A stretch of DNA of 64,000 nt from Flavobacterium nackdongense (GTDB taxonomy: Bacteria > Bacteroidota > Bacteroidia > Flavobacteriales > Flavobacteriaceae), in assembly GCF_004355225.1 (NCBI RefSeq), contig NZ_CP037933.1:3658001-3722000 (forward strand), written 5' to 3'. The notes beneath the pieces were generated by a model. It made no database searches. It was not told the origin of the DNA and was given only the letters and a program-made list of their open reading frames with translations. The position numbers and the translations under genes were made by a program. This document shows, piece by piece, positions 36,548 through 44,238 of this stretch. Positions within the stretch are counted from its first letter, which is position 1, and each line of letters begins with the position of its first letter.

Positions 36548-36799
36548 ATGGAAACAAATATCATTACTATTGGGAATTCAAAGGGAATAATAATTCCATC
36601 TAAACTGTTGAAAATCGCAGGTTTTGAAAATATAGTCGATTTAGAAATAAGTGAAGGAAAACTGGTAATTAGTCCATCAAGAAAAGTCCGCGAAGGATGG
36701 GAAGATTTGATAAAGGCTGAGATCGAAAAAAATGGACAACCCAGTTCGTTGATTCCTGATTTTTTTGAAGATGAACAAGAAAATGATTGGCAATGGTAA
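36548..36799 (+). CDS. mazE: MazE-type antitoxin (AbrB fold)
   Basis: The 83-residue protein has the SpoVT-AbrB swapped-hairpin motif IIIPSKLLKIAGFENIVDLE (about 14-33), which binds DNA as a dimer, and an acidic aromatic tail (FFEDEQENDWQW) that would occupy the toxin. It should repress its own promoter at 36520. It overlaps mazF by 7 nt. Confidence 0.88.
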   Translation: METNIITIGNSKGIIIPSKLLKIAGFENIVDLEISEGKLVISPSRKVREGWEDLIKAEIEKNGQPSSLIPDFFEDEQENDWQW

Positions 36800-37113
36800 A
36801 ACAATATCAAATTTATTGGGTAATTCTTGATCCGACATTAGGTAGTGAAATCAACAAAATAAGGCCTTGTGTGGTTATTTCTCCTAATGAATCCAATCAA
36901 TTTTTGAACACCGTTTTGATAGCACCAATAACTTCAAAAATTAGAAATTTCCCCATGCGATTGGGAGTGGTTTTAGAAAATAAAAGTGGTCAAATTTGTT
37001 TTGATCAAATTCGATGCATTGATAAAATGAGGTTGAAAGCAAAAATTGCTGCACTCTCAATAAATGATATTGAAAGCGTAAAAAATATATTAAAAGAATA
37101 TTTAGTAAACTAA
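36793..37113 (+). CDS. mazF: MazF/PemK-family mRNA interferase toxin
   Basis: The 106-residue protein shows the PemK core: LDPTLGSEINKIRPCVVISP, NTVLIAPITS and KSGQICFDQIRCIDKMRL. MazF toxins cut mRNA at short specific sequences. The ATG at 36793 is used because the TTG at 36787 lies further inside mazE. Its stop codon overlaps the mazG start (TAATG), so mazE, mazF and mazG form one translationally coupled unit. Confidence 0.9.
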   Translation: MVKQYQIYWVILDPTLGSEINKIRPCVVISPNESNQFLNTVLIAPITSKIRNFPMRLGVVLENKSGQICFDQIRCIDKMRLKAKIAALSINDIESVKNILKEYLVN

Positions 37114-37886
37114 TGAACTCCAAACAAACTCAACTCCAAGCATTCGAACGATTATTGAATATTATGGACGATTTGCGCGAAAAATGCCCTTGGGACAAAA
37201 AGCAAACACTCCAAAGTTTACGCCATTTGACTATTGAAGAAACTTACGAATTGGGCGATGCTATTTTGGACAATGATTTGAACGAAATCAAAAAGGAGTT
37301 AGGCGATTTATTGTTGCACATTGTTTTTTATGCTAAAATTGGAAGCGAAACCAATGATTTTGATATGGCGGATGTATGTAATGAGATTTGTGAAAAACTC
37401 ATTCACCGTCATCCTCATATTTATAGTGATGTTGTGGTAAAAGATGAAGAAGAAGTCAAACAAAACTGGGAAAAACTCAAACTCAAAGAAGGCAAAAAAT
37501 CAGTTCTCGAAGGGGTTCCACGAAGTTTACCGGCGTTAGTAAAAGCCAGTCGAATTCAGGACAAAGTAAAAGGAGTAGGTTTCGATTGGGAAGAACCGCA
37601 TCAGGTTTGGGACAAAGTGCAGGAAGAATTAGCAGAACTTCAGGTTGAGGTCGACGCCGGAAATCAAGACAAAATGGAATCTGAATTTGGTGATGTTTTG
37701 TTTTCGATGATTAATTATGCCCGGTTTTTAAACATTAATCCCGAAGATGCTTTGGAACGAACCAACAAAAAATTCATTAAACGATTTCAATATTTAGAAA
37801 GCAAGGCGGAAGAATTAGGTAAACCTTTGATGGATATGACTTTGGCAGAAATGGATGTTTTCTGGAATGAAGCCAAAAAAATATGA
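37113..37886 (+). CDS. mazG: Nucleoside triphosphate pyrophosphohydrolase MazG
   Basis: The 257-residue two-domain MazG has CPWDKKQTLQSLRHLTIEET and ELGDLLLHIVFYA in the first domain and EEPHQVWDKVQEELAELQVE with FGDVLFSMINYARFL in the second. It hydrolyses NTPs to NMP and PPi and cleans the pool of aberrant nucleotides. In E. coli mazG is also downstream of mazEF and lowers ppGpp; the same order here with a 1-nt overlap argues for a conserved functional link. Confidence 0.94.
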   Translation: MNSKQTQLQAFERLLNIMDDLREKCPWDKKQTLQSLRHLTIEETYELGDAILDNDLNEIKKELGDLLLHIVFYAKIGSETNDFDMADVCNEICEKLIHRHPHIYSDVVVKDEEEVKQNWEKLKLKEGKKSVLEGVPRSLPALVKASRIQDKVKGVGFDWEEPHQVWDKVQEELAELQVEVDAGNQDKMESEFGDVLFSMINYARFLNINPEDALERTNKKFIKRFQYLESKAEELGKPLMDMTLAEMDVFWNEAKKI

Positions 37887-38021
37887 TTAGTTACGATTAG
37901 TTTTTATATAAAAAAAAGTTGTGAATATTTTGTAAATTTATTTTCAACAGGAAAAACGATTGTCCGAAAATGGTAGTTTAAATTGCTTTTTTAGTATTTT
38001 CACCCAAAATGATTGCGCAAT

Positions 38022-38690
38022 ATGATTGATATAGATTATCTCTCTTATCTTGAAAATATCCTTACCGAAAATCGGAAAGCTAAGTTTTTAAAAGTATTAG
38101 AAAACAGAACCAAACATTTTACAGTTGTGGTCGAAGATGTGTTTCAAATGCATAACGCTAGCGCTGTAATGCGCAGTTGTGAGGTTTTTGGCATTCAAGA
38201 ATTAAACGTCATTGAGCAGCGTTTTGGCAAAAGAATTGACAAAGAAATTGCGATGGGAGCACAAAAATGGGTGGATATAATCCAATTTGATAGTGTTTCA
38301 AATTGTATAAATTCCTTGAAAAATAATGGTTACCAAATCATTGCTACCACGCCGCACGAAAATGATTGTATGCTCGAAGATTTCGATATTACGAAGCCTA
38401 GCGCCTTGTTTTTTGGAACTGAAAAAGAAGGGTTGTCGGATGAGATTTTACAAAAAGCAGATGGTTTTCTTAAAATACCAATGGTTGGGTTTACCGAAAG
38501 TTTGAATATTTCTGTTTCGGCAGCAATTATTATTCAGAACTTGTCTAATCGATTGCGAAATTCTGAAATTAATTGGCAATTGTCCGAGGAAGAAATGCTA
38601 GAAAAGCGATTTTCTTGGACTAAAAAATCCATAAAAGATATCAAAAGAATTGAGGAAAGGTATTATTCTGAATTAGAAAAAGAGCAATGA
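38022..38690 (+). CDS. SpoU-family (TrmH-like) RNA 2'-O-ribose methyltransferase
   Basis: The 222-residue enzyme carries the SPOUT motifs FGTEKEGLSDEILQKAD and IPMVGFTESLNISVSAA near its C-terminus and an N-terminal VVEDVFQMHNASAVMRSCE, typical of TrmH (tRNA Gm18) proteins. The ATG at 38022 is taken rather than a TTG three codons earlier. Its last codons form part of the terminator hairpin. Confidence 0.9.
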   Translation: MIDIDYLSYLENILTENRKAKFLKVLENRTKHFTVVVEDVFQMHNASAVMRSCEVFGIQELNVIEQRFGKRIDKEIAMGAQKWVDIIQFDSVSNCINSLKNNGYQIIATTPHENDCMLEDFDITKPSALFFGTEKEGLSDEILQKADGFLKIPMVGFTESLNISVSAAIIIQNLSNRLRNSEINWQLSEEEMLEKRFSWTKKSIKDIKRIEERYYSELEKEQ

Positions 38691-38705
38691 TTTGCTCTTT
38701 TTTTT
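38677..38705 (+). terminator. Terminator overlapping the 3' end of the SpoU gene
   Basis: AAAAGAGCAA and TTTGCTCTTT pair across a very short loop and run into T8. The stop codon lies within the loop. Confidence 0.88.
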
Positions 38706-38788
38706 ATCGATAAACTACATCGCAGTTGTAAATTAAAGAGTTTTTTGTCCTTTAAACGATTTTAATATTTTATCTAAGGTATTGTTTC

Positions 38789-38796
38789 TACGTTTG
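38789..38796 (+). promoter_or_regulatory. -7 element for the 128-residue protein gene
   Basis: TACGTTTG matches TAnnTTTG, 26 nt before the ATG at 38823. Confidence 0.5.
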
Positions 38797-38822
38797 TACT
38801 GAAATTCTAACTTCATCATTAC

Positions 38823-39209
38823 ATGGCAATTAAAAATATTTTTGGTTCATCGTATCGTCAAGACTATCTTGAAGGTTATGCCAATGGTCAAAATCCTAAG
38901 GTGCAAATGGATAATGAAAAATCCAGTTTGGGTTATATTTCTGGTTTCAATTCAGGAAGGATGGATTACGAGGAAATGAATGGTCAGATTTCGAAAGGAA
39001 TTCCAACAAGAATTGTGACCATTAAAATTTTAGAAGATTTTCTTCTTGCTGGTTTGCTAGGGCTTAGTATTGAAGAAACAGATGATTACACACCTTTTCA
39101 ATTGTCTGTCATAGCGAAATGGTATATTAGCGGTGTTGAAAACTACGACCCAAGCCATAGTACCTATCTTTTCGATGTATTAGAAGATATTGGAATACAG
39201 ATAGATTAA
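38823..39209 (+). CDS. Hypothetical protein, 128 residues
   Basis: I do not recognise a family. It has no signal peptide or membrane segment. The N-terminal half has tyrosine- and glycine-rich GSSYRQDYLEGYANGQNPK and SLGYISGFNSGRMDYEEM, resembling repeated YxxG(Y/F) units; the C-terminal half is mostly helical and acidic (IKILEDFLLAGLLGLSIEE). It has its own -7 promoter box and ATG with normal flavobacterial codon use, so it is likely real. Confidence 0.7.
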   Translation: MAIKNIFGSSYRQDYLEGYANGQNPKVQMDNEKSSLGYISGFNSGRMDYEEMNGQISKGIPTRIVTIKILEDFLLAGLLGLSIEETDDYTPFQLSVIAKWYISGVENYDPSHSTYLFDVLEDIGIQID

Positions 39210-39225
39210 TAGTTTTTAATCCATT

Positions 39226-39993
39226 TTACTTCTTTTTCAAAATCTTATATTCTTCATAACATCCGCTTATGGCGTCTAGAATTTGAAGGTCGTTGGCAGT
39301 TTTTACAAAAGATTCGGAATAATTACAGCGTTCGAGAATTTCGGCAATTTCCTTTTTGTCAACTCCCAAAAGTACGGCAATGGTTTCGCGGTCGTATTTG
39401 GTTTCTAATAGATTTCGGACCGTATCGTCTTTCTTCATTTCTTTCAACCTTTTGAGTTCGGTTGGCTTTTTTCCAAAAAAGTTATACAATGCATCCGCCG
39501 GATTGAAAATAGATCCCATTACTTTTCCGAAAGCATTAGGCGAATATTCGCCTGCTTCGTAGCCTTCCGTCAAACCTGAAATACTGTAGCGGTAATTTTC
39601 TTTTACAGGAATCAACTTCGAATCAACCTCGATATAGCCAGTTAAATTATAGCGTCCCACAACTACTTCTTCTAGTGCATAGGCTTTTTCGGTAAGCTGG
39701 ATTTTGGTGGTTTTATTTTTTAACCAGTCATTGGTTACTCTAATTCTCAAGGATTGAAAACCGATTAATGTGATGTGCAGGGTGTCGTTTACTGAAACTG
39801 CTAACTCAAAATTACCTTTTTCATCTGTAGTAGTCCCTCTAACTTTGTTGATATTAATGATATTTACATTAGGTAAAGGAAATTTTGTAATTTCATTGAT
39901 TACGGTCCCAGTTACGGTTTGTGCGGGTTCAATAACTTGCGAAAAAGTTGCTGAGGAAAGTATTAAAAAAAGAAAAACTACAAAATATTTCAT
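39226..39993 (-). CDS. Secreted carboxypeptidase-regulatory-like domain protein
   Basis: The 255-residue product has a signal peptide (1-19, ending TFSQ), a CarboxypepD_reg-like beta-sandwich (about 25-105: VTGTVINEITKFPLPNVNI, GTTTDEKGNFELAVSVNDT) and a C-terminal helical part without a receptor plug or barrel. It resembles periplasmic stand-alone versions of the domain found at the N-terminus of TonB receptors. The job is unknown; the protein is probably periplasmic or at the outer membrane. Confidence 0.78.
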   Translation of the reverse strand: MKYFVVFLFLILSSATFSQVIEPAQTVTGTVINEITKFPLPNVNIININKVRGTTTDEKGNFELAVSVNDTLHITLIGFQSLRIRVTNDWLKNKTTKIQLTEKAYALEEVVVGRYNLTGYIEVDSKLIPVKENYRYSISGLTEGYEAGEYSPNAFGKVMGSIFNPADALYNFFGKKPTELKRLKEMKKDDTVRNLLETKYDRETIAVLLGVDKKEIAEILERCNYSESFVKTANDLQILDAISGCYEEYKILKKK

Positions 39994-40079
39994 AAACAGA
40001 TTTAAAACTTTAAAAGTAGTAAAACGGGATTAAATATTTTGTAGTTTAAATATAATTATAAGAAAATTAACAAAAGATG

Positions 40080-42011
40080 TTAACTTCTTCTTGGTCTTCT
40101 TTCTCTAGGAGCGTCACCAAAATTTTCAGAACGTCTTACCGGTCTTTCTGATGAACCGCCATCACGTCTTGGAGATCGGTCTGAGAATCCGCTAGTTCTA
40201 GGAGCCGAAGCGCTTCTAGATTCGCTTCTTCCACCAAAACCGCCTTCTCTTGGAGCTGAGCCACGATCGCTTCTGAATCCGCCTTCGCGTCTTGGAGCAA
40301 AATTCCCTTCTCTTCTCGGAGCAGAGCTTCTTCCACCGCCAAAACCACCAGAATTTCTTCCGTTGTGATCACGTCTTCCGCCACCATCGTTTTTAGAAAT
40401 TTCAACATTGATACGACGTCCTTCTAATTGTACGTTGTTCAATATTTCCATTACTTTATCGGTGTGCTCTGGATCGGTGTTGAAGAAAGAGAAACCTTCT
40501 TTTACATCTACTTTGAACACATCATCGCGACCTAAGTCTAATGTTTCTTTCAAGTAATCTTTCAAAGACATCCAATCGAAATTGTCTCTGGAACCAATGT
40601 TTACAAAGTATCTTGTAGCACCACCATTGTTGTTTTCTCTTGAACCACCGTCTCTATCATCGCGTTCTCTTCTGTCAGAACCTGCAGATTGAGAAGAAAT
40701 ATCTCTAGTTTTCTTGTAGTAATTAATAAAACGGTTAAATTCTACAGATACCATTTTCTTAATCAATTCTTCTTTCGATAAACCTTCCAGTACATTGTTG
40801 ATAGCTGGAAGATAGTTGTCAATTTCATGATCTACCTCAGTATCTTTAATTTTGGTTGCTAAGTGCAACAATTGTATTTCGCAGATTTCGATTCCAGATG
40901 GAATTGTTTTTTCTTCGAATTTCTGTTTGATGATTCGTTCGATAGCTGAGATCTTGCGGATTTCACTTTTGGTAACAATAACAATCGAAGTTCCCAATTT
41001 TCCGGCACGACCTGTACGTCCTGAACGGTGATTGTAGGTTTCGATTTCGTCAGGTAACTGATAGTTTACTACGTGAGTAATGTTATCAACGTCAATTCCA
41101 CGAGCAGCAACATCCGTAGCTACAAGCATTTGGATTTGGCGACCACGGAAAGATTTCATTACACCGTCACGTTGTGCCTGAGATAAATCTCCGTGCAAAG
41201 CGGCAGCGCTGTACCCATCTTCAATTAATTTTTCGGCAACCGCTTGCGTATCGCGTTTGGTTCTACAAAAAACTACCGAGAAAATGTCTGGATTAGCATC
41301 GGCCAATCTTTTTAATGCTTCGTAACGATCACGTGCGTTAACCAAATAGAATTCGTGTGAAACAGTTGCAGAACCTGAGTTCTTAGTTCCAACGGTGATT
41401 TCTAATGGGTTTTGCATAAATTGTTTTGCAATTCGGGCTACTTCTTGTGGCATAGTAGCCGAGAATAACCAAGTGCTTTTTTCGTCCGGCGTTGTCGAAA
41501 GGATGTTTACGATATCTTCGTAAAATCCCATGTTCAACATTTCGTCTGCTTCGTCAAGGATGCAATAATTAATTTGAGTAATGTTTACCAATCCTCTGTT
41601 AATCATGTCCTGCATTCTACCTGGAGTAGCCACAATAATTTGCGCACCTCTTTTGATGTCTCTCGCCTGTTCTGTAATACTCGCACCACCGTAAACAGCC
41701 ACTACATTGATACCTTTTTCGTATTTTGAGTAGTTTTTAAGTTCGTTTGTAATTTGCAAACATAGTTCGCGGGTAGGTGATAAAATTAACGCCTGTGTAT
41801 TTCTGTTGTTGGCATCAATTTTTTGAATGACTGGAAAACCAAAAGCTGCCGTTTTCCCTGTCCCTGTCTGAGCCAACGCAACTAAATCTGTGTCTTGTTC
41901 CAATAATAGGGGAATCGCTTTCTCCTGTACTTCGGTCGGATTCTCAAATCCTAGATCGATAATCGCACGCTGTAGCGATTCACTCAATCCTAATTGTTCA
42001 AATTTATTCAT
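40080..42011 (-). CDS. deaD: DEAD-box ATP-dependent RNA helicase (DeaD/CsdA-like) with RG-rich tail
   Basis: The 643-residue helicase has all core motifs: AQTGTGKTAAFG, PTRELCLQI, LDEADEMLNMGF, SATMP, and HRSGRTGRAG. After the helicase core (about 1-370) comes a helical region and a DbpA-type RNA-binding domain (about 475-550: RYFVNIGSRDNFDWMSLKDY), then about 90 residues of Gly, Arg and Ser-rich sequence (GGFGGGRSSAPRREGNFAPR). It likely unwinds RNA in ribosome assembly or cold adaptation. The ATG at 42011 gives the family start MNKFEQLGLSESLQ. Confidence 0.94.
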   Translation of the reverse strand: MNKFEQLGLSESLQRAIIDLGFENPTEVQEKAIPLLLEQDTDLVALAQTGTGKTAAFGFPVIQKIDANNRNTQALILSPTRELCLQITNELKNYSKYEKGINVVAVYGGASITEQARDIKRGAQIIVATPGRMQDMINRGLVNITQINYCILDEADEMLNMGFYEDIVNILSTTPDEKSTWLFSATMPQEVARIAKQFMQNPLEITVGTKNSGSATVSHEFYLVNARDRYEALKRLADANPDIFSVVFCRTKRDTQAVAEKLIEDGYSAAALHGDLSQAQRDGVMKSFRGRQIQMLVATDVAARGIDVDNITHVVNYQLPDEIETYNHRSGRTGRAGKLGTSIVIVTKSEIRKISAIERIIKQKFEEKTIPSGIEICEIQLLHLATKIKDTEVDHEIDNYLPAINNVLEGLSKEELIKKMVSVEFNRFINYYKKTRDISSQSAGSDRRERDDRDGGSRENNNGGATRYFVNIGSRDNFDWMSLKDYLKETLDLGRDDVFKVDVKEGFSFFNTDPEHTDKVMEILNNVQLEGRRINVEISKNDGGGRRDHNGRNSGGFGGGRSSAPRREGNFAPRREGGFRSDRGSAPREGGFGGRSESRSASAPRTSGFSDRSPRRDGGSSERPVRRSENFGDAPRERRPRRS

Positions 42012-42032
42012 ATATGTTTTTAAAATTTGGCG

Positions 42033-42040
42033 CAAAGGTA
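42033..42040 (-). promoter_or_regulatory. -7 element for the DEAD-box helicase
   Basis: TACCTTTG on the minus strand matches TAnnTTTG, 21 nt before the ATG at 42011. It overlaps the alternative upstream start region and supports the later start. Confidence 0.6.
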
Positions 42041-42111
42041 CGTTGAATAAACGAGAATATCTAATGGGTTTTTCAGATTTGGCTTTTTATTAATATTTGA
42101 CAATCAATCAG

Positions 42112-42684
42112 TTAGTTTTTCAAGAAGGCGATCAATTGCGCTGTTGCCTTGCCACGATGGCTGATAGCGCCTTTTTCAGCGAGCGAAAGTTGCGCAAAAG
42201 TAGCATCGAAACCCTCTGGTTTGAAAATGGGATCATAGCCAAAACCTTGATTTCCTGATTTTTCTAAAGTGATTTCGCCGCTAGCGATTCCTGTAAAAAG
42301 ATGTTGTTTGCCGTTGAGGTTTAAGGCAATTACGGTTTTGAATTGGGCTTTTCTATTGGTTGCCTCTTGCAAGGCTTGCAGTAATTTATTCATATTATCA
42401 TCGGAATTGCGATGTTCGCCTGCATAGCGAGCTGAATAAACTCCTGGAGCTCCGTTTAATACTGCTACTTCAAGTCCGGTATCATCGGCAAAGCAGTCGT
42501 AGCCGTAGTTGCGGGTAACATAATTGGCTTTCATAATGGCATTTTCTTCGATGGTAGCTGCCGTTTCAGGTATTTCTTCAAAGCAACCAATACTTTCGAG
42601 GCTTATGATTTCAATTGAGGCAGGAAGTAGCTGTTGGACTTCAAGGATTTTATTTTTATTATTGGTGGCAAAAACGAGTTTCAT
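42112..42684 (-). CDS. rdgB: Non-canonical purine NTP pyrophosphatase (RdgB/HAM1)
   Basis: The 190-residue protein starts MKLVFATNNKNKILEVQQLL and has DCFADDTGLEVAVLNGAPGV, ARYAGEH, GYDPIFKPEG and SHRGKA, the complete HAM1 motif set. It hydrolyses ITP, dITP and XTP to monophosphates. The window thus encodes two nucleotide-pool cleaning enzymes, with mazG about 5 kb away. It is followed downstream on the same strand by the helicase gene. Confidence 0.95.
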   Translation of the reverse strand: MKLVFATNNKNKILEVQQLLPASIEIISLESIGCFEEIPETAATIEENAIMKANYVTRNYGYDCFADDTGLEVAVLNGAPGVYSARYAGEHRNSDDNMNKLLQALQEATNRKAQFKTVIALNLNGKQHLFTGIASGEITLEKSGNQGFGYDPIFKPEGFDATFAQLSLAEKGAISHRGKATAQLIAFLKN

Positions 42685-42939
42685 TGGATGCTTTTTGATG
42701 GGATAAAAATAGTGTTTTTTTTGCCTCAGATTGCACTGATTTTTAGATGTTCAAATTGATGTAAATTGCCGATTGGCAAAACTTTTTTGGTTTTGTTTTA
42801 AAACAGCTTCTGACTTGTTTTTGTGGTGATTAATTGGTTGTTTTTAAGGAATTAATACATACATTTTTACATCTTTATTGAACTAAGTTAATATATAGTT
42901 AAAGTTATGATTTCTATAGTTTTACGAGAAATAAATTAT

Positions 42940-43101
42940 TATATTTGAATGTGGTTTTGATTAATTAATTGAGAATATAATATCATAAATTTTAATTAAT
43001 TAGAAAAAGTATCTCAAGAGTCGGCTATGGGAACCTATAAGTCAGATAATGATAAATCAAAACCTACAATTAGGAGAGCTGTTAAAGGCTCTCCTTTTTT
43101 T
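42940..43101 (+). ncRNA. Candidate small RNA (promoter -7 box through terminator)
   Basis: TATATTTG at 42940-42947 is a full -7 match. About 130 nt later a strong terminator hairpin ends the unit. Inside is a short hairpin near 43026-43040 (TATGG-GAAC-CTATA). No protein gene fits: the only open frame (ATG at 43027, 58 codons) crosses the terminator and then lies antisense to the NYN gene. The start is expected near 42954. The family is unknown. Confidence 0.4.
43072..43101 (+). terminator. Terminator of the candidate small RNA
   Basis: AGGAGAGC and GCTCTCCT arms with an 8-nt loop followed by T7. Neither neighbouring coding gene is upstream on the plus strand, so it implies a separate transcript. 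Confidence 0.85.
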
Positions 43102-43116
43102 ATGCTAGGAGTGAAA

Positions 43117-43944
43117 TTAACTATAACGCAACCTTACAAAAACGTGTTTGATACCTTTTTTGTCCGATTCTCTTTCGTCTATTTCGAGAATATCGGTAAG
43201 TGATTTCAGCATTGGAGTTAGTTTTGAAAAACCATAATTCCTCGGGTCGAATTCTGGTTTTTTCTTTACAATGAGATTGCCAACATCGCCCAGGAACGCC
43301 CAACCGTCTTCATCACCAATAGCGTCTAAGGTATCTTCGATGAGTTCTATAGTTTGATTGTCGATTTTGTTCGCGGTTTCTTTTGGTTGAGCCGTTTCGT
43401 TATTGGCCGGCTCTGCTGGTTTTTTAGAACTCGGAGCAGGAGCAGCCGCTTGTTTCGGGGGTTTATTTCGACTGCTTGCGATAGCTCTAGTCTTTTTGAT
43501 CGCTCCGTCCAATACTTCTATGAACACGAATCGATCGCAAGCCGCAATAAACGCACTTGGTGTTTTCTTTTCGCCAATGCCAATCACTTTCATTCCTGAT
43601 TCCCGCAATCGAATGGCCAACCGAGTGAAATCGCTGTCGCTAGAAACAATGCAAAAACCATCTAATTTGTCAGAATACAATAAATCCATCGCATCGATAA
43701 TCAATGCAGAATCCGAAGAGTTTTTCCCAACAGTGTAACTGTATTGTTGGATAGGAGTTATAGCGTGTTCCAATAAAACCGATTTCCAACCGTTGGCATT
43801 AGGTTTGGTCCAGTCCGCATAGATACGTTTTGTTGTTGGTGTTCCGTATTTGGCAATTTCTTCCATCATTCCTTTTACATTGCTGTACGGGACATTGTCG
43901 GCATCAATAAGGACGGCGAGTTTTAGTTCTTTTTCTTGTGACAT
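43117..43944 (-). CDS. NYN (PIN-like) domain protein with C-terminal OST-HTH/LOTUS domain
   Basis: The 275-residue protein has an N-terminal NYN nuclease-like domain (about 8-150: LAVLIDADNVPYSN, SDSALIIDAMDLLYSDKLDG, IVSSDSDFTRLAIRLRESGM) with the acidic residues of a metal-dependent RNase, a Pro/Ala/Lys-rich linker (about 155-195), and an OST-HTH winged-helix domain at the end (WAFLGDVGNLIVKKKPEFD, FSKLTPMLKSL) expected to bind RNA. NYN-LOTUS proteins are thought to act in RNA processing or decay. Its partners are unknown. Confidence 0.88.
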   Translation of the reverse strand: MSQEKELKLAVLIDADNVPYSNVKGMMEEIAKYGTPTTKRIYADWTKPNANGWKSVLLEHAITPIQQYSYTVGKNSSDSALIIDAMDLLYSDKLDGFCIVSSDSDFTRLAIRLRESGMKVIGIGEKKTPSAFIAACDRFVFIEVLDGAIKKTRAIASSRNKPPKQAAAPAPSSKKPAEPANNETAQPKETANKIDNQTIELIEDTLDAIGDEDGWAFLGDVGNLIVKKKPEFDPRNYGFSKLTPMLKSLTDILEIDERESDKKGIKHVFVRLRYS

Positions 43945-43984
43945 ATAAGGGTTTATTGTTTGTTGTTATGGGTTGATGGTTTGT

Positions 43985-43992
43985 CAAATATA
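43985..43992 (-). promoter_or_regulatory. -7 element for the NYN gene
   Basis: TATATTTG on the minus strand, 40 nt before the ATG at 43944. No clear -33 box. Confidence 0.5.
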
Positions 43993-44009
43993 CAAAGATT
44001 ATTATGAAA

Positions 44010-44190
44010 TCGACTGCCTAGCCCAGATGGAAATGGAAATCCTTTTTTTGAGAAAAGCTATTTTTTTCCCGGCCTTGCAGAACGACCGAAGGAAGTTCCT
44101 GCAAGGCCTTGGAAAAAAAGATTTTATGAAAAAAGATTGTAATGAACAGCTGGAAATTGCTTCAAAAAAAGATTATGATAAGACGGATTA
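44010..44190 (+). repeat. Structured intergenic element with long inverted repeat
   Basis: Outer pieces GCCCAGATGGAAATGGAAAT and CAGCTGGAAATTGCTTC flank a hairpin in which GGCCTTGCAG at 44071-44080 pairs with CTGCAAGGCC at 44098-44108 and adjoining T/A runs extend the stem. A 72-codon open frame covers the same bases but looks like a by-product. From memory, elements of this form (CTAGCCC..., a T-rich and A-rich stem, ...GATTGTA.CG.A) recur between genes of Flavobacteriia. Confidence 0.6.
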
Positions 44191-44196
44191 AATATT

Positions 44197-44204
44197 TAAT
44201 TTTG
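44197..44204 (+). promoter_or_regulatory. -7 element for the SPT-like gene
   Basis: TAATTTTG matches TAnnTTTG, 34 nt before the ATG at 44239 and just after the structured element. Confidence 0.5.
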
Positions 44205-44238
44205 CAACTTCAAAAAAAATACAATAATCTACTATATT

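Larger units (their letters stand above)
42685..43116. other. Intergenic stretch between rdgB and the NYN gene
   Basis: From left: about 250 nt of T-rich sequence with no recognised feature, then a promoter-to-terminator unit at 42940-43101 read on the plus strand and described separately as a candidate small RNA. Confidence 0.5.

Noticed and set aside
43027..43203. 58-codon frame over the candidate small RNA terminator
   Set aside because: It passes through a strong terminator and then lies antisense to the NYN gene; the final part mirrors that gene.
43973..44191. 72-codon plus-strand frame before the SPT-like gene
   Set aside because: It coincides with a structured inverted-repeat element and has a repetitive, Lys-rich product without family features.
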